10,008 nucleotides of DNA from assembly GCA_021845945.1 (NCBI GenBank), contig JAJZRD010000135.1, forward strand, positions 1 to 10,008, given 5' to 3'. The position numbers and the translations under genes were made by a program. A model generated the notes under the pieces. That model did no database searches and was not told where the DNA came from. It was given only the letters and a program-made list of their open reading frames with translations. Each line of letters starts with the position of its first letter. The stretch's first letter is position 1. Shown in pieces: positions 1 through 6,218 of the stretch. The DNA is from Chloroflexota bacterium. Lineage in GTDB: Bacteria > Chloroflexota > UBA6077.

Positions 1-39
1 GCCAAGATCGAGTACAAGGACAAGAGCTTCCAACAGTAG
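1..39 (+). CDS. 3' end of an unidentified plus-strand gene
   Basis: Frame 1 reads through to a TAG at 37-39 and encodes the tail AKIEYKDKSFQQ. Only 12 codons are visible, so no family can be named. I treat it as coding because a strong hairpin lies just after the stop and the next gene is convergent, as expected where two transcription units meet. It is the only plus-strand gene in the window. The reading could still be chance. Confidence 0.45.
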   Translation, partial: AKIEYKDKSFQQ

Positions 40-47
40 TGGCACCA

Positions 48-75
48 GGGGGTAGAGGAGAAGACCTCCACCCCC
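48..75. terminator. Hairpin between convergent genes, possible bidirectional terminator
   Basis: Arms GGGGGTAGAGG (48-58) and CCTCCACCCCC (65-75) pair at 10 of 11 positions around a 6-base loop. The hairpin lies 8 bases after the plus-strand stop and 20 bases beyond the stop of the convergent minus-strand gene. Neither side has a clear T-run, so intrinsic termination is uncertain, although position and strength fit a shared terminator. Confidence 0.5.
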
Positions 76-95
76 TCGCGCTTTCGGTTCGCTCC

Positions 96-575
96 TCACT
101 TGATGGCTATCACCCTGCCTTCTGCCATCCGCTTCAGATCCTCCGGCCCCAGCCGGAAAACCGCGTTAGGGTTGCCCGCGGCCGCCCAGATCTCGGGGTA
201 CTGGAGCAGATCCTCGTCGATGAAGGTCTCTATCCGCTCGGGATGGCCCACCGGCGCCACTCCCCCGATGACGAATCCTGTGTGCGCCCGTACGAAGTCC
301 GGGTCGGCCCTCTCTATCGGCTCGCCCACGATCTCGGCCATCCTCTTCTCGTTCACCCGGTTGGACCCGCTGGCTACCACGAGGATCGGCTTCTGCGAGC
401 GCTTCCCCTTGAACACCAGCGACTTGACGATCTGCTCCACCCTGCAGCCGACGGCGGCCGCCGCCTCCACTGCGGTCCGGGTGGACTGGGGCAACTCGAC
501 GACCTCCAGAGACAATCCAAGGGCCTTCAGCGCCTCCTGCACCCTCTGGGCGCTAGAACTGAGCGGTTCGGACAT
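96..575 (-). CDS. YbaK/EbsC-family aminoacyl-tRNA editing domain protein (ProX-like deacylase)
   Basis: This 159-residue single-domain protein belongs to the YbaK/ProX/INS editing-domain family. Members hydrolyse mischarged tRNA in trans, for example Cys- or Ala-tRNA(Pro). Visible family marks are the conserved lysine in VKSLVF (K51), the glycine-rich loop GGVAPVGH (104-111) and the C-terminal stretch WAAAGNPNAVFRLGPEDL (130-147). The domain is full length. I chose the ATG at 573-575 because AGAAGGGAGG lies just upstream and the family homology begins there. The frame stays open for 58 more codons, but those run through palindromic repeats. The exact tRNA substrate cannot be read from sequence. 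The gene stands alone, with repeat-rich DNA upstream and a convergent gene downstream. Confidence 0.88.
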   Translation of the reverse strand: MSEPLSSSAQRVQEALKALGLSLEVVELPQSTRTAVEAAAAVGCRVEQIVKSLVFKGKRSQKPILVVASGSNRVNEKRMAEIVGEPIERADPDFVRAHTGFVIGGVAPVGHPERIETFIDEDLLQYPEIWAAAGNPNAVFRLGPEDLKRMAEGRVIAIK

Positions 576-593
576 GTGGCCTCCCTTCTGCTG

Positions 594-599
594 ATAGTA
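594..599 (-). promoter_or_regulatory. Possible -10 box for the YbaK-like gene
   Basis: The minus strand reads TACTAT 18 bases before the chosen start codon and just before the ribosome binding site. No convincing -35 hexamer is present at 16-18 bases, so this is a weak candidate based on position and AT content in GC-rich DNA. Confidence 0.25.
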
Positions 600-664
600 T
601 CGACCGGAGTCGTTGACATGGCCTTCTTTTCCGGTAGTGTGGAACCAGTAACCCGAACAAGTCA

Positions 665-696
665 AGCCGCACAGGTGCGGCTCCAAGGCCTCTTGG
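665..696. repeat. Two adjacent short palindromes
   Basis: The first is AGCCGCAC-AG-GTGCGGCT (665-682), a perfect 8-bp stem. The second is CCAAG-GCCT-CTTGG (683-696), a 5-bp stem. They directly abut the 151-bp element. The first shares the CGCAC/GTGCG-GCT core of the hairpins inside that element, so it may be a degenerate relative. Confidence 0.6.
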
Positions 697-847
697 CCCG
701 GATTATTCGTCGGCTTGTAGCCGCACCCTTCACGGGTGCGCGTCGCCATGTTCGGCAGAGCGCAGCTTCACCACTTGGACCGCGCAGGCGTAAAGCCTGC
801 GGCTACAGGCTTCCGCCCCTACCTTCGGCTACGATGAATAATCCGGG
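697..847. repeat. 151-bp MITE-like element with 16-bp inverted ends
   Basis: The left end CCCGGATTATTCGTCG (697-712) and the right end CGATGAATAATCCGGG (832-847) are inverted repeats matching at 15 of 16 positions. Inside, two 24-base hairpin units face each other. The unit at 717-740 (minus strand) has arms CGCACCC/GGGTGCG, loop GTGAA and tail GCTAC. The unit at 783-806 (plus strand) has arms CGCAGGC/GCCTGCG, loop GTAAA and the same tail. No reading frame for a transposase exists inside. I see no clear target-site duplication, so classing it as a non-autonomous mobile element is inference. Confidence 0.6.
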
Positions 848-853
848 TTAGTT

Positions 854-878
854 GTCACCCCGAGCGGAGCGAAGGGTC
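854..878. repeat. GTCACCCCGAGCGGAGCGAAG-type dispersed repeat
   Basis: The stretch GTCACCCCGAGCGGAGCGAA followed by GGGTC resembles a short repeat scattered between genes in many bacterial genomes, with core GAGCGNAGCGAAG. Its ends GACCC and GGGT(G)AC are partly complementary. It is present once here, so its repeat status rests on recognition rather than on copies in the window. Confidence 0.5.
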
Positions 879-891
879 GCCACGCACGAGC

Positions 892-919
892 GTAGACACG
901 CGACATGTCGCGTCTCTAC
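892..919. repeat. 28-base near-perfect palindrome
   Basis: The left half GTAGACACGCGACA and the right half TGTCGCGTCTCTAC are reverse complements at 13 of 14 positions, with no loop. It resembles the GTAGAGACGCG-type dispersed palindromes known from Chloroflexota and cyanobacterial intergenic DNA. That family assignment is from memory. Confidence 0.6.
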
Positions 920-1019
920 AGGAGGTGTTGTAGCCTCCGCACTGCTCCTTGTGGGTTCGGCACCGGAAAACTATAGGGCCCTGGGTGCAGTTCCAGGAGA
1001 GCGGGTTTCCGGCGCGTAA

Positions 1020-1059
1020 CCGGCCGAAGGCCGGCAAACCGGGCGGGCGAGACGCCCGC
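1020..1059. repeat. Pair of GC-rich hairpins, dispersed repeat remnants
   Basis: The first hairpin is CCGGCC-GAA-GGCCGG (1020-1034). The second is GCGGGC-GAGAC-GCCCGC (1043-1059), followed by GCTCCCAG. Both resemble common repeats whose spurious translations appear as FGRLRAG and GARASRPP. They lie about 80 bases downstream of the lutBA stop and have no T-run, so I do not call them terminators. Confidence 0.5.
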
Positions 1060-1085
1060 GCTCCCAGCAATGGAAAGCCCCGGCT

Positions 1086-1134
1086 CGCTGATAGCTGATC
1101 GCTGACTGCTGATGGCTGATCGCTGACAGCTGCG
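1086..1134. repeat. Heptamer tandem array A (NGCTGAT/C)
   Basis: Six consecutive 7-base units run CGCTGAT, AGCTGAT, CGCTGAC, TGCTGAT, GGCTGAT, CGCTGAC, then a partial seventh AGCTGCG. The first base of the unit varies freely while GCTGA is constant. The array ends 3 bases from the lutBA stop codon (1138-1140), on its 3' side. Confidence 0.85.
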
Positions 1135-1137
1135 CGC

Positions 1138-3426
1138 TCACCCCAGCTGCCTCAGCCGTTCGTCCACCAGCTCCGCCACGTGCAGCACCCGCAGGGGGCG
1201 GCCGCTGGCGTCGGCAGAGCCGCGCAGGTGCAGAATGCATCCGGGGTTGTCGGTTACCACGATCGGTGCGCCGGTGGCATCGACGTTGGTTAGCTTTCGC
1301 TCGACGATCTGCCTGGATACCCGCGGATGATCGATGGAGAAGGAGCCGCCGAAGCCACAGCAGGAGTTCGCCTCCTCCATCTCCCGCAGCTCCAGCCCCA
1401 TCACCTCGGTTATCAGACGCCGCGGCTCCGCCTGGATGCCCAGCACGTTGTGAGACTGGCAGAAATCGTGGTAGGTGACGGGGTGGAAAGGCCCGGTGTC
1501 CAGGGCGCCACGGGGCAACCGGGCCACACGGTCCAGGTAGGTGGTCAGGTCGGTCACCTTGCCTGCTACCCTCTGGGATCGCTCCAGCCAGTCCGGCTGA
1601 CCGGCGAAGAGGTGGGGGTAGTCGTGGACCATCATGGCGACGCAGCTGGCGGCTCCGGTGACCAGGTAGTCGGCCTCCACCCCCTCCAGCAGCTTCACCG
1701 TCTGCTTCGCCATGGCGAGAGCCCGCTTCCTGTCCCCGGCGTCGTAGGCGGGCAACCCGCAGCAGTGCTGCCCTCCGGGCACGAACACCTCGGCGCCACA
1801 CGCCTCGATCACTCGAACCGTGGCCTCGGCCATCTCGGGCAGGAAGCGATCGGTTACGCACTGGATGAAGTAGGCCACCCGCGCCCCGCGGGCGGCGCTG
1901 CCGGCCAGGGGACCTATCCGGGCAGGAGCCGGATGGCGGCCGGCCAGCCGGTCCCGAGCGGGCCTGGTGGCCAGGGCGGGAGGGGTTCGCCAGGCAACGG
2001 GGTCCGGTAGGGGTAACCTCTTCATCAGACCGTCCCGGACCAGGGGTTGCTGCGCACGGGCCACTGCTCTCGAGGCCAGGTCGAAGAGGGAGGGGTGCGA
2101 CCAGACCTCCAGGGCGGCCTCCTTGTACCAGGGCAACCCCTGCGCCTCCACCACCTTCCGCCTCACGTCCAGGATCTGCCGGGGCAGGGGGATCTCCACC
2201 GGGCACACCGTGGCGCAGGCGTTGCAGCTCACGCAGAGGCTCTGGGGGCCGGCCCCGTTCTCGATCCCGTGGTGGAAGGGGGTGGTCACCAGGCCGATGG
2301 CGCCCGTGTACACGTAGCCGAAGACGTGCCCGCCCACCACCCGGTAGGGAGGGCAGACGTTGGCGCAGGCCCCGCAGCGGAGGCACCGAAGGGCATCCAC
2401 GAAGTCGGGATCGGCCTTCATCTCCGAGCGGCCGTTGTCCACGAAGACGATGTGCAGCTCGCGGTCGGGTCTGTCGGGACCGGTGATGAAGGTGGTGTAG
2501 CTGGTGAGCGACTGGCCGGTGCCGCTGCGAGCCAGCAGCCGCAACTCCTTCATGGCGTCGGCGAAGGTAGGAAGCAGCTTCTCGTAGCCGGTAATCACCA
2601 CGTGGACCGGCGGAAGTGAGGTGTCCAGACGGGCGTTGCCTTCGTTGGTCACCAGCATGATGCTGCCGGACTCGGCGATCTGGGCGTTGGCGCCGGTGAT
2701 CCCCATGTCGGCGGCAAGGAAGGTGGACCGAAGCTGGTCCCGTGCCACCGCCGTGAGTTCCGAGATGTCGTCGCCGGAGAGCTGCCGCCCGGTCTCGCGG
2801 CTCAGAAGCTGTGCCACCTCGTATCGGTTCTTGTGGGCGATGGGGGATATCATGTGGGAGGGGTGCTCGCCCGCCAATTGGACCACGTACTCCCCCAGGT
2901 CGGTCTCCACCACCCGAAGGCCCTCCCGCTCCAGGGCCTCGTTCAGGTGGATCTCCTCGCTCACCATGGACTTGCCCTTGGCCACCAGCCTTACGCCGTG
3001 GCGTCGGGCTAGCTCGATTACGTAGCGATGGGCGTCCTCGGGGCTGCTGGCCTGGTAGATCACTGCCCCGGCCTGCTCCGCGGCTTCCTTGAATTGCCGG
3101 AAGTAGGCCGGGATGTTGGCCAGCACCCGGTCCTTGACGCCGGCCATCTCGTGGCGCATGGCCTGGAACTGCTGTCCAGTCCTGGCTTCGTGGGCGGCGA
3201 AGGCGGTGTCCCTTTGCCGCCGCCAGGTGGCCTGGTAGCGGGCCAGGTTCGCCCTCAACTGAGGGTTCGCCAGCGCCCGCTCGTAGCGCGCCCGAAATCC
3301 CTGCCGAGCTTGATAGGCCGATGCCGAGACGGGCTCTCGGCGACGTAGCACAGCCCTCAAAGCCACCGCGGCCAGCACGCCCAGCCCGAGCCCCGCCAGG
3401 ACTCGCCGCACTCCAGGAAGAGCCAT
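1138..3426 (-). CDS. Fused LutB-LutA iron-sulfur protein for L-lactate oxidation, with N-terminal membrane segment
   Basis: This 762-residue protein joins two subunits of the LutABC L-lactate oxidation complex. Residues about 100-335 form a LUD domain as in LutB, with AESGSIMLVTNEGNAR at 251-266. Two [4Fe-4S] motifs follow: C348, C351, C354, C358 and C398, C401, C404, C408. Residues about 515-762 match LutA, with paired CCG cysteine domains: C523 with C555-C556, and C656 with C689-C690 (SCCGFGG), then NPGC with C730. LutB is usually about 475 and LutA about 240 residues, so both are whole. Residues 8-26 (VLAGLGLGVLAAVALRAVL), flanked by arginines, look like a membrane anchor or uncleaved signal. 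GGAGG lies 5 bases before the ATG at 3426. The gene follows lutC. Expected activity is lactate to pyruvate, though other hydroxy acids are possible. Confidence 0.85.
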   Translation of the reverse strand: MALPGVRRVLAGLGLGVLAAVALRAVLRRREPVSASAYQARQGFRARYERALANPQLRANLARYQATWRRQRDTAFAAHEARTGQQFQAMRHEMAGVKDRVLANIPAYFRQFKEAAEQAGAVIYQASSPEDAHRYVIELARRHGVRLVAKGKSMVSEEIHLNEALEREGLRVVETDLGEYVVQLAGEHPSHMISPIAHKNRYEVAQLLSRETGRQLSGDDISELTAVARDQLRSTFLAADMGITGANAQIAESGSIMLVTNEGNARLDTSLPPVHVVITGYEKLLPTFADAMKELRLLARSGTGQSLTSYTTFITGPDRPDRELHIVFVDNGRSEMKADPDFVDALRCLRCGACANVCPPYRVVGGHVFGYVYTGAIGLVTTPFHHGIENGAGPQSLCVSCNACATVCPVEIPLPRQILDVRRKVVEAQGLPWYKEAALEVWSHPSLFDLASRAVARAQQPLVRDGLMKRLPLPDPVAWRTPPALATRPARDRLAGRHPAPARIGPLAGSAARGARVAYFIQCVTDRFLPEMAEATVRVIEACGAEVFVPGGQHCCGLPAYDAGDRKRALAMAKQTVKLLEGVEADYLVTGAASCVAMMVHDYPHLFAGQPDWLERSQRVAGKVTDLTTYLDRVARLPRGALDTGPFHPVTYHDFCQSHNVLGIQAEPRRLITEVMGLELREMEEANSCCGFGGSFSIDHPRVSRQIVERKLTNVDATGAPIVVTDNPGCILHLRGSADASGRPLRVLHVAELVDERLRQLG

Positions 3427-3443
3427 CGAATCCTCCCGTCAGA

Positions 3444-3519
3444 CGCAGGACCGAGGACTGAGGACCATGACCGAGGACTGAGGACTGAGGTCTGAGGACT
3501 GAGGTCTGAGGTCTGAGGA
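3444..3519. repeat. Heptamer tandem array B (CTGAGGA/T)
   Basis: Eleven units of about 7 bases run from CGCAGGA through CCGAGGA and CTGAGGA to alternating CTGAGGA/CTGAGGT, with a single 6-base unit CCATGA interrupting at 3465-3470. The array sits between lutC and the lutBA start and ends 17 bases upstream of the lutBA ATG, so it would lie in the leader if the genes are cotranscribed. Confidence 0.85.
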
Positions 3520-3523
3520 CTTG

Positions 3524-3565
3524 TCACTCATCACTCATTACTCATTACTCATCACTCAGAACTCA
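3524..3565. repeat. Heptamer tandem array C (TYACTCA)
   Basis: Six units run TCACTCA, TCACTCA, TTACTCA, TTACTCA, TCACTCA, GAACTCA, followed by a partial GAACC. The array starts 5 bases downstream of the lutC stop and almost touches array B, so the whole lutC-lutBA gap of 144 bases is nearly all heptamer repeat. Confidence 0.85.
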
Positions 3566-3570
3566 GAACC

Positions 3571-4113
3571 CTACTCGACCAGCACAATGTGGAGTTCCCT
3601 TGGACCGTGAACGCCAGTGCTGAGGGTCTTCTCGATGTCCGCCGTGCGGCTAGGACCAGTCACCAGAGAGTGGTAGCGCACAGCCTCGCCCCGGTCTCCC
3701 AGAATACTTCCGCGCAGGAATTCCCCGACCTCCTCCAGAGAGGACACCATATCCTGCCGGTACACCAGCACCACGTGGACCAAAGGCAGCATGGTAGCCA
3801 GGCGTGGCAGAAGCTCGTTGCCGGCCACAACCACCGACCCGGTCTCGGCGACGGCCAGGGCGGCCCGGCTCACCCCCAGATCGGCGGCGGCCGCCTCTCT
3901 CGGAGTCGTTCCCTCTATCAGCCTTGCCCCCACCCCGGTCACAGCCTCGGCTACCGGTTCCCGCAACTCCTGGAGGTCGGGCGACAGCAGCACCCGGTGG
4001 GCTCCGGCCGAACGGCACAGTTCCGCCACCTTTGCCGCCGCCTCTACCCGGATCACCGGTCCGTGAACCCGGACTCCTACCTCGATCGCGCGGGCCGCGA
4101 ACTGTTCCAGCAT
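3571..4113 (-). CDS. lutC: LutC-type LUD-domain protein, lactate utilization
   Basis: This 180-residue protein is a LUD (YkgG/LutC) domain protein, the third component of the L-lactate oxidation complex. It shows the family core ADLGVSRAALAVAETGSVVV (77-96) and the C-terminal signature TGPSRTADIEKTLSTGVHGP (152-171), ending in ELHIVLVE. It is slightly short against the usual 200-240 residues, the difference being at the N-terminus. I chose the ATG at 4111-4113 because GGGGAGGGG lies upstream. The frame stays open for 34 more codons, but their start, MTLDARLRGHDDE, is translated from the palindromic repeat at 4182-4260. The fused lutBA lies 144 bases downstream and is the expected partner. Confidence 0.85.
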   Translation of the reverse strand: MLEQFAARAIEVGVRVHGPVIRVEAAAKVAELCRSAGAHRVLLSPDLQELREPVAEAVTGVGARLIEGTTPREAAAADLGVSRAALAVAETGSVVVAGNELLPRLATMLPLVHVVLVYRQDMVSSLEEVGEFLRGSILGDRGEAVRYHSLVTGPSRTADIEKTLSTGVHGPRELHIVLVE

Positions 4114-4181
4114 CGGGGCTAACCCCTCCCCGGCCTTCGGCTGCTCTAAGCATCTGGCCTGAGATCGCGTATACAATTCGT

Positions 4182-4260
4182 CGTCATGCCCGCGAAGGCG
4201 GGCATCCAGGGTCATCTCTGCGGGGTGGTGTCCTGGACCCCTGCTTTCGCGGGGGTGACG
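4182..4260. repeat. 79-bp REP/MITE-like palindromic repeat
   Basis: The left arm begins CGTCATGCCCGCGAAGGCGG and continues GCATCCAGG. The right arm is CCTGGACCCCTGCTTTCGCG then GGGGTGACG. They pair along most of about 29 bases around a loop of about 20 bases. This matches the widespread GTCATTCCCGCGAAAGCGGG-type intergenic repeat, recognised from memory. It lies between the proline dehydrogenase stop and the lutC start. Confidence 0.75.
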
Positions 4261-4287
4261 AAGGGCAGACTATCTGGGGCCAGCTGC

Positions 4288-5220
4288 TTAGGCTGCCGCC
4301 CTCGACCCCGTCTCCCTGACTACGTTGGACAGCAGGAACAGCAGGTTGGCCGGGCGTTCGGCCAGCCGCCGCATGAAGTAGGGATACCATTCGTTGCCGT
4401 AGGGGACGTAGATACGAAGCTGGTAGCCCTCCCGTAGCAGCCGCATCTGCAGGTCTCGCCTCACGCCGTAGAGCATCTGAAACTCGTAGCCCTGCTTGTC
4501 GATGGCATTTTCCCGGGCAAACCGGTTCACACGGTCGATTATCCGCTCGTCGTGGGTGGCGATGGCCTGCCGGTGCCGGCTGCACAACAGCATCTCCGCC
4601 AGGACGGTGAAGTTGCGGTCCACGTCTCGCTTATCGGCGAAAGCCACCTCAGGAGGCTCCAGGTAGGCTCCCTTGCACAACCGGACGGTGCCACCGATGG
4701 AGAGGATGCCGTCTACGTCCGCCTTGCTGCGATGCAGGTAGGCCTGGATCGCCACCCCCACGTTGGCGTGTCGCGCTCGCAGGTCCCGGTACACGTCGAG
4801 GGTTCGGTCAGTGTAGTCCGAACTCTCCATGTCGATCCACACGAAGTTCCCTCGCTGTTCGGCCCTGGTGACCACCCTTTCCACGTTCTCCAGACAGTGG
4901 CCCGGATCCAGGTCCAGCCCCATCTGAGTGAGCTTCAGGGATACCTGAGCCTCGGCATGGGTCTCACCGATGCGGTCTAGCAAGTCCAGGTAGACGTTGG
5001 CAGCGGCATCCGCCTGGTCGCGGGCACTGACGTTCTCGCCCAGATAGTCGATCTCCGCTACTGCGCCCCGCCGATTCAGGTCACGAGTCACCGCTATGGC
5101 GTCGGTCAGGGATTCGCCTGCCACAAAACGAAGGGCAACCTGCCTGGCGACGCCAAGCCGCGTCGACAATTGCCGCACGTTGTTGCTTCGCGCGAGATAG
5201 AGGAATACCGGCCGCCACAT
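4288..5220 (-). CDS. Proline dehydrogenase, monofunctional
   Basis: This 310-residue protein is an FAD-dependent proline dehydrogenase of the one-domain type. It oxidises L-proline to pyrroline-5-carboxylate and passes electrons to the quinone pool at the membrane. The length matches stand-alone enzymes such as that of Thermus (about 307). Barrel motifs seen in order are SLKLTQMGLD (94-103), WIDMESSDYTD (128-138), RLCKGAYLEP (180-189), ATHDERII (221-228), YEFQMLYGVR (245-254) and the substrate-binding C-terminal helix YVPYGNEWYPYFMRRLAE (271-288). I chose the ATG at 5218-5220 because AGGAAGGGG lies 9 bases upstream. An in-frame ATG at 5229 abuts that site and is less likely. No pyrroline-5-carboxylate dehydrogenase is in the window. 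Confidence 0.92.
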   Translation of the reverse strand: MWRPVFLYLARSNNVRQLSTRLGVARQVALRFVAGESLTDAIAVTRDLNRRGAVAEIDYLGENVSARDQADAAANVYLDLLDRIGETHAEAQVSLKLTQMGLDLDPGHCLENVERVVTRAEQRGNFVWIDMESSDYTDRTLDVYRDLRARHANVGVAIQAYLHRSKADVDGILSIGGTVRLCKGAYLEPPEVAFADKRDVDRNFTVLAEMLLCSRHRQAIATHDERIIDRVNRFARENAIDKQGYEFQMLYGVRRDLQMRLLREGYQLRIYVPYGNEWYPYFMRRLAERPANLLFLLSNVVRETGSRAAA

Positions 5221-5301
5221 GCTGCCCATCCCCTTCCTATCCCTTCCCCTGGGTTGCAGTACCAGGAAGAAGGCTCCTGAGCCAGGTAGTTCCAGGCAGG
5301 A

Positions 5302-5325
5302 AAAGCACAAACCGCGCCACCGCGG
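5302..5325 (-). terminator. Probable intrinsic terminator after ispE
   Basis: Beginning 8 bases past the ispE stop, the minus strand forms CCGCG-GTGG-CGCGG, extendable by two G-T pairs, and continues as TTTGTGCTTTT. The stem is short but GC-only and the tail is T-rich, in a 113-base gap before proline dehydrogenase. It suggests the two genes are separate transcription units. Confidence 0.5.
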
Positions 5326-5333
5326 CCTGGAGG

Positions 5334-6218
5334 TTAGAACTCGACGGCCTGAGGACGCGCCTCTTCGGCGCGCAGGGTGCGGGCAAGAAGGGGTTGGTGA
5401 CCGGCCCGGCTCAGGCGTTCCGCCACCAAGGCGGCCGCTGGTTCCGTCTGGAAGAGGGCGAAAACCGCCGGTCCCGCCCCCGACAGGTGAACGCTGGTCG
5501 CCCCCGCCTCCAGCAGGGCCTTTCGGTGGTCCGCCAGGGACGGAAACAGTTGGCCGGCCACCATCTCGAAGCTGTTGGTCAGCAGTTCCTCCTGGATGGG
5601 CTCCCCGCGCCGGATGCCCGCCGCCAGCCGGTCGGTCCTCTCCCCCGACGACCAGCAGTCGGGAGTCATCCGTCGATACAGCTCGGCGGTCTTGGCTGCC
5701 AGGGAGTGAGAGGGCACCAGGAGGACCAGCCACGATGGTGCCACATCGGGCAGCAGTTCCACGATCTCCCCTCGGCCGCTGGCCATCACCGTCCCTCCGG
5801 AGAGGAAGAAGGGCACGTCGGACCCCAGCCGTGCCGCTAGATCCTGCAACTCGCCTCGGGAGATGTCCCATCCCCACAGGCGGGCCAGCCCCACCAGGGT
5901 CGCCGCAGCATCCACGCTGGCCCCGCCCAACCCTCCGGCGACGGGTATCCCTTTGGTCAGGACGATCCTGGCCCCTCGGGAAGCGCCGCGAGCCTCCCGC
6001 AGCGCTCGTGCCGCCCGCTGCACCAGGTTGTCCTCCCCCTCGAGGCCGGGCGTCTCGCACTCCAGGGAGAGATCCTCGGACTCTTCCATCGTCAACTCGT
6101 CGCCGAGACTGATGGACTGCATCACCGTCCGGACCTCGTGGAACCGGTCGGGACGCTTCCCCAGCACCTCCAGGGAAAGGTTCACTTTCGCGTAGGCCGT
6201 CACCCGCACCCGCCTCAC
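5334..6218 (-). CDS. ispE: 4-diphosphocytidyl-2-C-methyl-D-erythritol kinase
   Basis: This 294-residue GHMP-family kinase phosphorylates CDP-methylerythritol with ATP in the non-mevalonate (MEP) isoprenoid pathway. It starts TAYAKVNLSLEVLG, with the conserved Lys at 11. The glycine-rich ATP loop is PVAGGLGGASVDAA (92-105), reading ASVDAA where SSDAA is usual. Then come GSDVPFFLSGG with the catalytic Asp (134) and the C-terminal HLSGAGPAVFALF (244-256). I chose the GTG at 6216-6218, which overlaps the rsmA stop as GTGA and gives the family's usual N-terminus. An ATG at 6281 would add 21 residues inside rsmA with no homology. The overlap implies translational coupling with rsmA, a pairing common in bacteria. 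Confidence 0.93.
   Translation of the reverse strand: MRRVRVTAYAKVNLSLEVLGKRPDRFHEVRTVMQSISLGDELTMEESEDLSLECETPGLEGEDNLVQRAARALREARGASRGARIVLTKGIPVAGGLGGASVDAAATLVGLARLWGWDISRGELQDLAARLGSDVPFFLSGGTVMASGRGEIVELLPDVAPSWLVLLVPSHSLAAKTAELYRRMTPDCWSSGERTDRLAAGIRRGEPIQEELLTNSFEMVAGQLFPSLADHRKALLEAGATSVHLSGAGPAVFALFQTEPAAALVAERLSRAGHQPLLARTLRAEEARPQAVEF

Larger units (their letters stand above)
576..1137. other. Gene-free, repeat-packed intergenic region
   Basis: This 562-base stretch separates the lutBA stop from the YbaK-like start. Open frames here are short and their translations are repeat-derived (for example FGRLRAG and GARASRPP), so I call no gene. From left to right it holds two adjacent hairpins (665-696), a 151-bp element with inverted ends (697-847), a GAGCGGAGCGAAG-type repeat (854-878), a 28-base palindrome (892-919), two GC-rich hairpins (1020-1059) and a heptamer array (1086-1134). 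Only about 90 bases near the YbaK-like start and about 100 bases around 920-1020 lack an obvious repeat. Confidence 0.75.

Noticed and set aside
606..640. Plus-strand TTGACA at about 613 as a promoter
   Set aside because: No acceptable -10 lies 16-18 bases downstream and no plus-strand gene follows.
576..749. 58-codon N-terminal extension of the YbaK-like gene
   Set aside because: It translates palindromic repeat DNA and has no homology. A strong ribosome binding site sits at the internal ATG (575).
39..851. 270-residue plus-strand open frame
   Set aside because: It is antisense to the YbaK-like gene and then runs through repeats. It has no ribosome binding site or recognisable motif.
855..1070. 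71-residue minus-strand open frame
   Set aside because: Its translation (LGARASRPP, FGRLRAG) is characteristic of dispersed repeats, not protein.
971..2386. 471-residue minus-strand open frame
   Set aside because: It is a shadow of lutBA in another frame, rich in Gly/Arg/Pro, and continues into heptamer repeats (SAISHQQSAISYQ-type translation).
3444..3565. Possible CRISPR array
   Set aside because: The units are contiguous 7-mers with no spacers, and no cas genes are nearby.
4114..4215. 34-codon upstream extension of lutC
   Set aside because: It begins MTLDARLRGHDDE, a translation of the palindromic repeat at 4182-4260. The ATG at 4113 has its own ribosome binding site.
5230..6060. Long upstream extension of proline dehydrogenase, making a 590-residue open frame
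   Set aside because: The extension is a Gly/Arg/Pro-rich shadow of ispE, and the known family length is about 310 residues.
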